Origin: Minisyncoccota bacterium
Lineage (GTDB): Bacteria; Patescibacteriota; Minisyncoccia; Phycocordibacterales; CAIJYI01
Length of the DNA: 29,961 nucleotides
Reading direction: 5' to 3'
Assembly: GCA_023229825.1 (NCBI GenBank)
Contig: JALNYN010000014.1
Coordinates: forward strand, 1-29,961
Of this stretch, positions 6,078 to 13,300 are shown in pieces. The notes beneath the pieces were generated by a model, which was given only the letters and a program-made list of their open reading frames with translations, was not told where the DNA came from and searched no databases. Made by a program: the position numbers and the translations under genes. Position 1 is the first letter of the stretch, and each line of letters begins with the position of its first letter.

Positions 6078-6917
6078 TTAAGGTTTGGCGGCTTCGGCCG
6101 TTGGAGACTTGTATTGGTTGATAGCGGAAAGAATGTTTGAATAAGGGATTATTTCGGGATCGCCGATCGATGACGAAAGAATGAATCCGATGACTTTTCC
6201 GTCTTGTCCGAACACGATCCCTCCTTTATACGCATCGGAGAGGGACATATCTTCAGATGCTATCGGGGAGGTCTTGTCGTCAGGCATTTCTGTCAGGGTG
6301 CCTTTGGTCATGGATCTTCCGTTCTCTCCGCCGAGCGCGATCATAGGAAGGCCGAGAGTCATGTCGCTTCTTGAGTATGATAACGGAGAAAAAGTAATAC
6401 CTTCAGTATTTTTATCGCCTTTAATAGCATCGCCCGCTTGGATCAGTGCGACATGCGACGCATTATCCGCGTACACCTTTTTTGCCGGTCGATATTTGTC
6501 TCCGAAGAAAACCGTAAACTCTGTTTTTTCTCCGACCATCGAGCTGTCGACGGCGATAAGACCATCGGCTGAAACGATCGATCCGATGCCGATCTTTGCC
6601 GTACCGGTTGCCGACCCCCCTTCTATCGCTTTTTCGCGTATGCTTACCAGTTTTGGAAGATTGATCTGTACCGCAGAGATGATCCTTTCGTTTTCGGTCT
6701 TAATGGGAGTTGGCGTCGTCGGCTTGATGACGACGGGAGTAGTCGTGCCGGTCACCACCTTTTCAATGGTCTTTTCAACAATATTGTTGATCGTTTGAGA
6801 AACGATCGGTGTCGTGTCGGTCAGCAGCGAAACGATCATAATGCTCGTCGCGATTGAACACACAAAGCTGACCAAGACGGTCAGAAGAACCATTTGTTGT
6901 TTAGTAAGATCTTCCAT
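6078..6917 (-). CDS. Membrane-anchored HtrA-fold pseudoprotease
   Basis: A 279-aa protein with one membrane segment (about 8-31), a Thr/Pro-rich linker (45-75) and a trypsin-like domain. The DegP/HtrA framework is visible: GIGSIVSADGLIAVDSSMV corresponds to the region around the catalytic His, DNASHVALIQA to that around the Asp, and DAYKGGIVF...GKVIGF to that around the Ser. All three catalytic positions are changed (His to Ser near 126, Asp to His near 155, Ser to Lys near 231), so it should not cleave. No PDZ domain follows. The start at 6917 is chosen because a TATAAT lies at 6925-6930, inside the longer frame. I infer a binding or sensing role at the membrane. Confidence 0.75.
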   Translation of the reverse strand: MEDLTKQQMVLLTVLVSFVCSIATSIMIVSLLTDTTPIVSQTINNIVEKTIEKVVTGTTTPVVIKPTTPTPIKTENERIISAVQINLPKLVSIREKAIEGGSATGTAKIGIGSIVSADGLIAVDSSMVGEKTEFTVFFGDKYRPAKKVYADNASHVALIQAGDAIKGDKNTEGITFSPLSYSRSDMTLGLPMIALGGENGRSMTKGTLTEMPDDKTSPIASEDMSLSDAYKGGIVFGQDGKVIGFILSSSIGDPEIIPYSNILSAINQYKSPTAEAAKP

Positions 6918-6924
6918 ATCATAT

Positions 6925-6930
6925 ATTATA
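6925..6930 (-). promoter_or_regulatory. -10 box implying leaderless mRNA for the pseudoprotease
   Basis: Consensus TATAAT ends 7 nt before the ATG at 6917, so transcription should start at or next to the start codon. No clear -35 box. Confidence 0.55.
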
Positions 6931-7069
6931 GCAAAAAATAGGGGGAAAGGAAGGACACGCATAATGTTAAATGAAAGCTGAATACTCTTACCTTAAAAAA
7001 TTTCCAATATCCAATTTCTAATTTCCAATAAAAATCCAAATGTCTAATGTATAAAAAAATAATTTTCGC

Positions 7070-7177
7070 CGCCGGACGGGGTTTGTAACCCCGTTCATGA
7101 CGTTTGAAATATTTAACTGAGTTTGTTCACAAGTAAATCGAAAACGTTTCGAACGAGGGTACAACCCTCGTCCGGCG
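7070..7177. repeat. REPIN-like inverted pair of 25-bp palindromes
   Basis: Two 25-bp copies in opposite orientation (7070-7094 and 7153-7177), both beginning CGCCGGACG and each folding into its own hairpin (ACGGGGTT/AACCCCGT and ACGAGGGT/ACCCTCGT). They differ at four positions that form two compensatory base pairs. The inverted pair with a spacer of about 58 bp is the layout of a REPIN. The rest of the gap 6963-7226 holds only word-repeat sequence (7003-7056) related to 18981-19075, plus the terminator below. Confidence 0.65.
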
Positions 7178-7180
7178 ACG

Positions 7181-7208
7181 AAAAAGCCGTTCCGGGCCGG
7201 AACGGCTT
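7181..7208 (-). terminator. Terminator of the 101-aa coiled-coil gene
   Basis: A 12-bp perfect stem AAGCCGTTCCGG with its complement around one base (7184-7208), followed by TTTTTCG on the minus strand. Confidence 0.85.
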
Positions 7209-7226
7209 ACTGCTTTTCTATTTTGT

Positions 7227-7532
7227 CTACCCTTGGAATTTTTCAAGTTCTGAGAGAAGCATTTTATACTCTTCTTCCAGCGCTTCTATCTGGGCTTGTT
7301 TTTTCAGCAAAAGTCGATTTACCGCCGCGATCTTTTCGTCATGCGTCATGTTTTTATAGGCGTCTTCTCTTTGATGTTCTACGTTTTCACGAAAGAGCTT
7401 CATTTCAGCATTGTCCGTTATCTTTGCGGTCGCAAGCACAGGATTCGCCTCCTTAAAAAATCTCCGCTTCCGCTGTTGAATGTGATTTTTGGCGATCAAT
7501 TGTTCCACTAAACTTAATGTGTCTTTTTTCAT
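7227..7532 (-). CDS. Small coiled-coil protein of unknown function
   Basis: A 101-aa, highly charged protein. Residues 1-50 are basic (QQRKRRFFKEAN), and residues 60-100 form a probable coiled coil (KKQAQIEALEEEYKMLLSEL). The start at 7532 is fixed by GGAGGA 8-9 nt upstream. It is monocistronic, with its own terminator and a plausible promoter. No enzymatic motif is visible and I do not recognise the family. Confidence 0.8.
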   Translation of the reverse strand: MKKDTLSLVEQLIAKNHIQQRKRRFFKEANPVLATAKITDNAEMKLFRENVEHQREDAYKNMTHDEKIAAVNRLLLKKQAQIEALEEEYKMLLSELEKFQG

Positions 7533-7567
7533 TTCAAAATTCCTCCGTCACGCGCTTTCTCGCAACA

Positions 7568-7595
7568 AGTATCTCACAAAGACGCGTTTTTTCAA
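7568..7595 (-). promoter_or_regulatory. Candidate promoter of the 101-aa gene
   Basis: TTGAAA (7590-7595), 16-nt spacer, GATACT (7568-7573) on the minus strand, immediately after the terminator of the sigma4-HARE gene. Confidence 0.45.
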
Positions 7596-7596
7596 A

Positions 7597-7629
7597 CCAA
7601 AAGACCGCCCCTTTCGGAACGGTCTTTTT
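7597..7629 (-). terminator. Terminator of the sigma4-HARE gene
   Basis: AAGACCG/CGGTCTT stem (7601-7607 with 7620-7626) with a short TTTT run on the minus strand. The opposite strand has a longer T-run, so it may work in both directions. Confidence 0.65.
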
Positions 7630-7664
7630 TCTATTTTCTATTATCGATTTTCCATTCTCTCGGT

Positions 7665-8690
7665 CTAGACCGTATGATACTTCCCGTCCTTATCTTTCTT
7701 GAAGTACTTTGCATTCTGCAGGTTTACCAAGATGGTGTTTTCTTTGACGTATCTTTCTTTCATGACCTTTTCAACGATCTCCTGTTTCGTGAGCGGTCCT
7801 TCTTTTTCGAGAACATGGCGGATCACATCTTTGACGACGCCTCCGGTGTAGCCCCATTCGGAAAGGACGTAGAGTCCGCGGCCGACGAGTACGAAACGTT
7901 TGTCTTTAATGAGCTCGTTGTGGCAGGTGGCGACGTGTGCTTTCTTACCGAACGTGGAAGATATCTTTTTCGCGACTTCAGTGAAGTGCATCGGCGAACC
8001 GTGGCGTCGGATAACCAGAAAAGCGTAATCTCTGATGCCTCGCGCGCTGATGTTCGGAGAAGCGGCAACGCCCCAATCTCCGAGTGTATTCTTTCCGAGA
8101 ACTTTGGAAATTCCAAGCCATCTCTTTGCCGTGTGTTCGCTCTTTCGTTTCGGATCGGCGTGCATTCTGTCCAAGAAGCGTTCAATGATCTCTTTTTCAG
8201 GAACAAGGTCATTCTCTGAAAATTCTTTGTGGAGGGAATGAAGTACTGCGTGGACTTCGCTCGCAACCGTATCATCAACAGACCATCGGTGCTTGAAAAT
8301 ATTATCTTCTTTATGTTTAGTGAAATCGTCAGAGAGTACGAGGAAAAGCGTAAGATGATTTTGGGTTATCTTATCCGAAGAAAGGTGCTCCAAAAAGTCC
8401 TCCTCGCTCATGATGCCTCCCAAAGAATTGAGGATCTCTCGGAGCTCTTTCAGCGCCGGGGCCGCTTTTTCAAAGGCTTCAGATTTTTTCAGAGTAGCGA
8501 GAGCGAAATTTTCGATCTGGCGAACACGCTCCCTGGTAATGCCATAGGTATTACCGATCGATTCAAGAGTCTTTCGCTCCGGCGTGTCTTCCAAGCCAAA
8601 ACGGCCGATGATGACATCTCGTGCTCGCGGAGGAATAGTGGTGAGCAAACTCTTTGTTACCTGCTTTGGCTTAAATGTAATAACTGACAT
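7665..8690 (-). CDS. Sigma-70 region 4-like / HARE-HTH DNA-binding protein
   Basis: A 341-aa protein. Residues 18-70 match sigma-70 region 4 (RARDVIIGRFGLE, then TLESIGNTYGITRERVRQIE), the -35-reading helix-turn-helix. No regions 2 or 3 are present, so it cannot be a complete sigma factor. Around residues 216-280 a HARE-HTH domain is visible (YAFLVIRRHGSPMHFTEVAKKI, RGLYVLSEWGY), followed by a C-terminal winged-helix-like segment (EGPLTKQEIVEKVMKE). I infer a DNA-binding regulator or RNA-polymerase accessory factor. The TTG at 8699 is rejected in favour of the ATG at 8690. Two promoter candidates lie upstream. Confidence 0.8.
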   Translation of the reverse strand: MSVITFKPKQVTKSLLTTIPPRARDVIIGRFGLEDTPERKTLESIGNTYGITRERVRQIENFALATLKKSEAFEKAAPALKELREILNSLGGIMSEEDFLEHLSSDKITQNHLTLFLVLSDDFTKHKEDNIFKHRWSVDDTVASEVHAVLHSLHKEFSENDLVPEKEIIERFLDRMHADPKRKSEHTAKRWLGISKVLGKNTLGDWGVAASPNISARGIRDYAFLVIRRHGSPMHFTEVAKKISSTFGKKAHVATCHNELIKDKRFVLVGRGLYVLSEWGYTGGVVKDVIRHVLEKEGPLTKQEIVEKVMKERYVKENTILVNLQNAKYFKKDKDGKYHTV

Positions 8691-8701
8691 AAAACACAAA
8701 A

Positions 8702-8707
8702 ATTATA
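8702..8707 (-). promoter_or_regulatory. Proximal -10 box of the sigma4-HARE gene
   Basis: TATAAT ending 11 nt before the ATG at 8690, which would give a leader of about 5 nt. No good -35 box. Probably a second start besides the distal promoter. Confidence 0.35.
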
Positions 8708-8786
8708 ATAATTAATTAAACACAGTAATAAATACTTATCGAATTTTTATTCGCTTATTATTGGTTGCTATATAATCTATATTTTT

Positions 8787-8816
8787 AATATAACATCTTT
8801 TTAACATAGGTGTCAA
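8787..8816 (-). promoter_or_regulatory. Distal promoter of the sigma4-HARE gene
   Basis: TTGACA (8811-8816), 18-nt spacer, TATATT (8787-8792) on the minus strand, predicting a leader of about 90 nt. The rest of the 8700-8908 gap is AT-rich; a GACGAAA/TTTCGTC hairpin just after leuS has no T-run. Confidence 0.6.
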
Positions 8817-8908
8817 ACAAATGCAAGCGTTTTCGGTTAGTTTGAAATCGTTCATAAAATATTGCTATAAATAAGCGTATTATTGAACTGACGAAAAATT
8901 TCGTCGGT

Positions 8909-11758
8909 TTAGATCACAATGGAAACCAGCTTTTCTTTTACATAGATGACTTTTTTCATCTTTTTATCATCTGTCCACTTGAGGACTTCCGGAATGAGAA
9001 GCGCTTGTTTTTTTACTTCTTCCTCCTCCGTTCCTCGCGCGATCTCGAATGTTGCGCGGAGTTTTCCATTCACCTGCACAGCGATGATCATCATCTCATC
9101 CTGTATCTTAAGCGCATCATACTCCGGCCACGGCTCATTGTAAATGAACGAATCGTGCCCCATATCATGCCAGAGTTCGTCGGCGATATGCGGAGCGAAT
9201 GGAGCGAAAATTTTCAGAAATCCCTCGAACATTTCTTGATCGATGCTTTCTTCTTTTTCCAGTTCGTTTGCCAAAATCATCATCGCGGATATTGCGGTAT
9301 TAAATTTAAAATCCTCTATGTTCTCTGAAATTTTCTTTAGCGTTTGGTTATACAACGTCGTTAATTTTTCATTTTGAATTGTCGTTTTTAGTTTTTCATT
9401 TTCACTTTTTACTTTAGAAAAAATTCGCCAAATTTTTTCGACAAATCTCCTCGACCCTATAATGCTTTCCGTTTTCCATGCGGAAGCATTTTCGAACGGA
9501 CCCATGAACATTTCATACACGCGCAAAGTGTCTGCGCCGTACAATTCAACGATATCATCGGGATTAACGACATTCCCCCACCGCTTGCTCATCTTCCTCC
9601 CATCTTCAGCAAGAATAACCCCGAGAAATTCCAGCCTCTTGAACGGCTCGGAATAATTCACTGCGCCGATATCGAACAAAAACTTATGCCAAAATCGCGC
9701 GTAAATGAGATGGCGCGTGGCGTGGTCGCCTCCGACATACACGTCGACCGGGGACCAATATTTTTCTTTTTCTTTGTCTACGAGCGCGTTTTGATTGCGC
9801 GGATCGATATATCGCAAATAGTACCATGAAGAACCCGCCCAGTTCGGCATGGTGTTCGTCTCGCGTTTCGCATCTCCATGGCATTTCGGACATTTCACAT
9901 TTACCCAATCACGAATGTTGGCAAGCGGAGATTCTCCCGTTCCGGTAGGTTCGTAAGAATCCACGTCCGGCAATTTCACCGGCAGGTCTTTTTCCGGAAC
10001 GGGGACGGTGCCGCATCGTTCGCAGTGTATGACCGGAATCGGCTCTCCCCAGTAGCGTTGCCGCGAAAAAACCCAATCACGAAGTTTATAGGTTGTTTTT
10101 AACTGTCCGCCAGCGAATTCAGTAATGTCTTTTTTTGCCTCATCATTCGTCATACCGTCAAATTTTCCGGAGTTTATCATAATACCCGCTCCAGAGTACA
10201 CGGAACCGTTCACCAACAAGTCGAAGGCCAGAGCGTGCAATTCATCTTTTATCTTATTGCCGACCTCGGACCGAGCTATCCATTCCACCGTGAACTTCCC
10301 TTTTTCATCTTCTTCACGTTTTATCGGGATCTGTTCATTATCGTCCAGTTCAAAATAAAGGCCGACCGCTTCGATCTCGCGATTCACGCCCTTGGAATGC
10401 GCTCTGTAATGATGATGGATGGATTCAGTTTGTGAAATGAAACTCACATTTTTATATCCGGTCTCTTCCCCGATCTCTCGTCCGGCGCACGCGAGCGGAT
10501 CTTCATCGTTCTCCCTGCCTCCTCCGACAAAAAGATTTCCACCAAGTTTATCTCCCCAATTAATGGAAAGAAAGGTATCGTCTTTTTTGTTATGAACGAT
10601 CGCCACAATGCTTTTTCTGAACTCTTCGTTTTCTCTCTTTTCGCCTGTGACCGGTTCAATGACCGCACGTATCGGCAAATCGAATTTCTTTGCAAATTCG
10701 TGGTCTCTCGAATCATGCGCCGGTACAGCCATGATCGCACCCGTTCCATAATGCGCAAGTACATAATCAGCGATAAAGATCGGCAGTTTTTCATTGTTCA
10801 CCGGATTTATCGCCGTTACCCCAACGAGCTTCACTCCCGTCTTCTCCATCCCCTCCGCCGTACGCTCGATCTCTGTTTTTTTCTTCATATCCTCGCGATA
10901 TGTCAAAACCTCGTCCCAATTTGAAATCTTTGATTTTAGTTTATCTATGAGTTCATGTTCCGGTGCCACCACACAATAGGTTGCCCCAAAAAGCGTATCC
11001 GGTCTGGTAGTAAATACGTCAAGCTGAAAGCTAAAACCTATAAGCTGAAAGCTAATGAGTGCTCCCTCTGATCGTCCGATCCAATTCCGTTGCGCTTCTT
11101 TTACGTGTTCCGGCCAATTAAGATCATCAAGATCCGCTATAAGCCGGTCGGCATAATCGGTGATCTTGAGCACCCACTGACGCATCGGACGCTTCTCCAC
11201 TTCGGTACCGCACCGTTCGCACCTCGTCCCGTCCAGATCTTCATTGGCAAGTCCCGTCTGACAGCTCGGACACCAGTTGACCGGTTCGAACGATTCATAC
11301 GCCAAGCCTTTTTCCAAAAGTTTCAAGAATATCCATTGCGTCCATTTATAATATCGCGTATCAGTGGTATTGATCTCTCTGTCCCAGTCATAATTGAAAC
11401 CGATGAGCGAAAGCTGTTCTTTGAACCTCGCAATATTTTTCTCAACGGCGATCCGCGGGTGAATTTTATTTTTGATCGCATACTGTTCCGCCGGCAGCCC
11501 AAAAGCATCCCACCCCATCGGATGAAGGATATTGAATCCATTCATTTTCTTGAAACGGGAATATATGTCCGACGCTATGTATCCCTTAGGGTGACCCACG
11601 TGAAGTCCTTCTCCTGAGGGGAACGGAAACATGTCGAGTACGTAACACTTGGGCTTACCGTGATCTTCCGGAGAAGCAGGTGTTTTATAGAGTTCATGTT
11701 TTTCCCACTCGCGCCGCCATTTCTGTTCTATCTTTTTGTGGTCATATTCCTTTGTCAT
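8909..11758 (-). CDS. leuS: Leucyl-tRNA synthetase with Nudix domain inserted in the editing domain
   Basis: A 949-aa protein that charges tRNA-Leu. The HIGH motif is HVGH at 53-56, KMSKR at 722-726, the Zn-type Cys cluster CPSC..CERC at 163-183, editing TTRPDT at 250-255, and the editing Asp in VPAHDSRDHEFA at 345-356. Between LPIRAVIEP (361-369) and AGIMINSGKFDG (524-535) it carries about 140 extra residues with a complete Nudix box: G-x5-E-x7-REIGEETGY (413-435). This replaces a short loop of ordinary LeuRS. Two low-complexity inserts are also present: SFQLIGFSFQL (236-246), encoded by a 13-bp direct repeat, and about 781-799, encoded by repeated TTTTTCATTTT. The promoter is 8 nt from the ATG, so the mRNA is leaderless. 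There is no clear terminator. Confidence 0.95.
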   Translation of the reverse strand: MTKEYDHKKIEQKWRREWEKHELYKTPASPEDHGKPKCYVLDMFPFPSGEGLHVGHPKGYIASDIYSRFKKMNGFNILHPMGWDAFGLPAEQYAIKNKIHPRIAVEKNIARFKEQLSLIGFNYDWDREINTTDTRYYKWTQWIFLKLLEKGLAYESFEPVNWCPSCQTGLANEDLDGTRCERCGTEVEKRPMRQWVLKITDYADRLIADLDDLNWPEHVKEAQRNWIGRSEGALISFQLIGFSFQLDVFTTRPDTLFGATYCVVAPEHELIDKLKSKISNWDEVLTYREDMKKKTEIERTAEGMEKTGVKLVGVTAINPVNNEKLPIFIADYVLAHYGTGAIMAVPAHDSRDHEFAKKFDLPIRAVIEPVTGEKRENEEFRKSIVAIVHNKKDDTFLSINWGDKLGGNLFVGGGRENDEDPLACAGREIGEETGYKNVSFISQTESIHHHYRAHSKGVNREIEAVGLYFELDDNEQIPIKREEDEKGKFTVEWIARSEVGNKIKDELHALAFDLLVNGSVYSGAGIMINSGKFDGMTNDEAKKDITEFAGGQLKTTYKLRDWVFSRQRYWGEPIPVIHCERCGTVPVPEKDLPVKLPDVDSYEPTGTGESPLANIRDWVNVKCPKCHGDAKRETNTMPNWAGSSWYYLRYIDPRNQNALVDKEKEKYWSPVDVYVGGDHATRHLIYARFWHKFLFDIGAVNYSEPFKRLEFLGVILAEDGRKMSKRWGNVVNPDDIVELYGADTLRVYEMFMGPFENASAWKTESIIGSRRFVEKIWRIFSKVKSENEKLKTTIQNEKLTTLYNQTLKKISENIEDFKFNTAISAMMILANELEKEESIDQEMFEGFLKIFAPFAPHIADELWHDMGHDSFIYNEPWPEYDALKIQDEMMIIAVQVNGKLRATFEIARGTEEEEVKKQALLIPEVLKWTDDKKMKKVIYVKEKLVSIVI
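11021..11054. repeat. 13-bp direct repeat inside leuS
   Basis: AAGCTGAAAGCTA occurs at 11021-11033 and again at 11042-11054, in frame, producing the repeated peptide SFQL. It looks like a dispersed intergenic word that has entered the coding sequence just before the editing-site motif. Confidence 0.8.
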
Positions 11759-11766
11759 ATCCTTGC

Positions 11767-11795
11767 AGTATAGCGCCTTTGTGGTCTAATTTCAA
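11767..11795 (-). promoter_or_regulatory. leuS promoter, leaderless
   Basis: TTGAAA (11790-11795), 17-nt spacer, TATACT (11767-11772) on the minus strand; only 8 nt separate the -10 box from the ATG at 11758. An AAGGA at 11760-11764 is too close to act as a Shine-Dalgarno. Confidence 0.7.
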
Positions 11796-11812
11796 GATAC
11801 GAATTAAATACT

Positions 11813-12045
11813 AATATACGAATGGGTACCAATATACGAATGGATACGAATCAAACGTGGATTCCGGGTCGTTGCCCGGAATGACGGGCTGAAGATGGTA
11901 ATGAATCATCCCATAGCAAAGGTTGAAAGTTGCGATAAAATTTTCACAAAAAAAACGGACGCGCATAATGCTGTCCGTTTTTAAATTTTTATCGTCAGTC
12001 GTCCGTATTCGTATCCATTCGTATATTGGTACCCATTCGTATATT
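11813..12045. repeat. 39-bp perfect inverted repeat flanking a terminator
   Basis: Arms 11813-11851 and 12007-12045 are perfectly complementary and built from the words ATATACGAAT, GGTACC and GGATACGAAT. Between them lie a palindrome (ATTCCGGG/CCCGGAAT, 11860-11881) and the terminator at 11948-11982. This accounts for the 303-bp gap between leuS and the DUF3298-like gene. Confidence 0.9.
11948..11982 (-). terminator. Terminator of the DUF3298-like gene
   Basis: AAAAACGGAC/GTCCGTTTTT stem (11951-11960 with 11973-11982), followed by eight T on the minus strand. Confidence 0.85.
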
Positions 12046-12061
12046 GGTATTGGTATCTCTA

Positions 12062-12874
12062 TTAGAACAACTCCGGCCTCACGATCTTTGATATCTCCGG
12101 ATCCTTTACGGAAACTTCGAACCTCTGCGGGCCTTCGGAATATGGTCCGATCTGGTAATTCTGGAATTGAAAAATTATTTTGTCGCCTGAAATGAAGAAC
12201 GCGGCGAAATTTTCCGGTTTCGGATCAAGCCCTTTTCCGAATGTCGCGTCCTTCGGATCAAAAGCAACATAAGTATCTTTTACAAAATGAACGATCGCCA
12301 TTTGGGAAAAAATTCCAAGGTAATCAGTTTTTGGAAGAAAGAGATCTCCGAGAATATATTTCCTGCCGTTCATATCCAGAGTCTCCGAAGAAAATTGTAT
12401 ATTGCCATGCGCGCCGCCTTCTTCCGTATAATCACTGTAGAGATAGCTGAATAATTTCTTACCTCGCGAAAAAGCAACGGACGATTCCGCATTCACGCCG
12501 CCACTCGTCACGATATCTTTTTGATCGGAATACTGCTCTATGAAGTTCTGAATGATCCCTTTGACGTGAGTTTCAGCAACTTTTGCGAATGGAGTATTGA
12601 TGGGATATTCACCCACCGCTGTCACCAAATTCGCGGGATCTTTTTTCCCGGTCGGAAAGGCGGTTTTCTTTATCGTTTCCGTTTGAACATCCTCAAAAAA
12701 AGCCACATCGGGAAGCGCTGAGATCTTTGGCGTCGATGTTGCCACCGGAGCGAGTTCCGCCGGTTTCTTGTCTGGCGAATTTCCGTTTAACCAGAGTACG
12801 CCGAGACCGACAATGGCCGCAAACAAAACAAGCGACCCCACATAACGCCCCATAGATATTTTACTGTATTCCAT
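12062..12874 (-). CDS. Membrane-anchored DUF3298-like extracytoplasmic protein
   Basis: A 270-aa protein with an N-terminal membrane segment (about 13-30, YVGSLVLFAAIVGLGVLWL) and a Pro/Ala linker. The C-terminal half resembles DUF3298 (RsiV/PdaC C-terminal region): YTEEGGAHGNIQF, then GRKYILGDLFLP, then DKIIFQFQNYQIGPYSEGP. In known families this domain lies outside the membrane. The start at 12874 is chosen because TATAAT at 12881-12886 falls inside the longer frame. The mRNA should be leaderless. The role is unknown; envelope sensing or cell-wall binding are options by family resemblance. Confidence 0.75.
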   Translation of the reverse strand: MEYSKISMGRYVGSLVLFAAIVGLGVLWLNGNSPDKKPAELAPVATSTPKISALPDVAFFEDVQTETIKKTAFPTGKKDPANLVTAVGEYPINTPFAKVAETHVKGIIQNFIEQYSDQKDIVTSGGVNAESSVAFSRGKKLFSYLYSDYTEEGGAHGNIQFSSETLDMNGRKYILGDLFLPKTDYLGIFSQMAIVHFVKDTYVAFDPKDATFGKGLDPKPENFAAFFISGDKIIFQFQNYQIGPYSEGPQRFEVSVKDPEISKIVRPELF

Positions 12875-12880
12875 ATTATC

Positions 12881-12909
12881 ATTATATCGCGGACTACAAG
12901 GTATGGAAA
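12881..12909 (-). promoter_or_regulatory. Promoter of the DUF3298-like gene, leaderless
   Basis: TTTCCA (12904-12909), 17-nt spacer, TATAAT (12881-12886); 6 nt to the ATG. Confidence 0.55.
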
Positions 12910-12953
12910 GGGAATCTGCTGTGATGCGCCTCCTCCTCAAAAAAAGGAAGGTA

Positions 12954-12982
12954 TTGACATATAATCCGGAATAGCTTATTCT
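12954..12982 (+). promoter_or_regulatory. Promoter of the orphan ncRNA
   Basis: TTGACA (12954-12959), 17-nt spacer, TATTCT (12977-12982) on the plus strand; start predicted near 12989. Confidence 0.7.
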
Positions 12983-12988
12983 CAAAGC

Positions 12989-13135
12989 AGATACAGGTAA
13001 CATATCTACCTGCGTTCAGGGTCATAATCCCTAGCCATAAAAGGCACCTAACCCAAATAGATATTTTTAACCTTTGAGGATTCCTCCGATGGGTTAAGAA
13101 ACAAAGGGGCTGAATTAATATTCAGCCCCTTTTTT
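12989..13135 (+). ncRNA. Orphan structured non-coding RNA, about 147 nt
   Basis: It is bounded by a consensus promoter upstream and a strong terminator at its end, with no open reading frame inside and no plus-strand gene downstream. Visible hairpins are CAGGTA/TACCTG (12994-13012), AGGG/CCCT, GCC/GGC and GAGG/CCTC. The last is nested in a TAACCC/GGGTTA stem. A CCTTTG segment can also pair with CAAAGG at the foot of the terminator, suggesting alternative folds. It does not match the tmRNA, SRP RNA, RNase P RNA or common riboswitch signatures I know. A divergent 6S-like RNA is possible but not shown. Confidence 0.6.
13103..13135 (+). terminator. Terminator of the orphan ncRNA
   Basis: GGGGCTGAAT/ATTCAGCCCC stem (13106-13115 with 13120-13129), loop TAAT, followed by six T. 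Confidence 0.9.
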
Positions 13136-13169
13136 ATGCCCGGATGTCGGAAAGTTTAATCACCTCCAA

Positions 13170-13295
13170 ATGGCTTTCATTTTGGGATGAGATTCGCTTT
13201 ATTTTTTTGCGGTATGCCGAAGCGGGCTGTAGACGCCTACTGCCCCAAGGTCGCCGTGAAAAAATAAAGCGAAGATCGCCCAAAATGGAAGCCAT
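13170..13295. repeat. Imperfect 37-bp inverted repeat downstream of ychF
   Basis: Arms 13170-13207 and 13259-13295 match at roughly 31 of 37 positions (shared blocks ATGGCTT, CATTTTGGG, TTCGCTTTATTTTTT). The 51-nt loop holds a GGGC/GCCC hairpin. It lies directly after the ychF stop and may end its transcript. It does not resemble the other word-repeat arms. Confidence 0.7.
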
Positions 13296-13300
13296 GCGAA

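Noticed and set aside
8886..8910. Terminator for leuS at the GACGAAA/TTTCGTC hairpin
   Set aside because: There is no T-run on the minus strand, so it does not meet the criteria.
12989..13135. Assigning the orphan RNA as 6S RNA
   Set aside because: No single long hairpin with a central bubble is evident by eye; several small hairpins dominate. Left unnamed.
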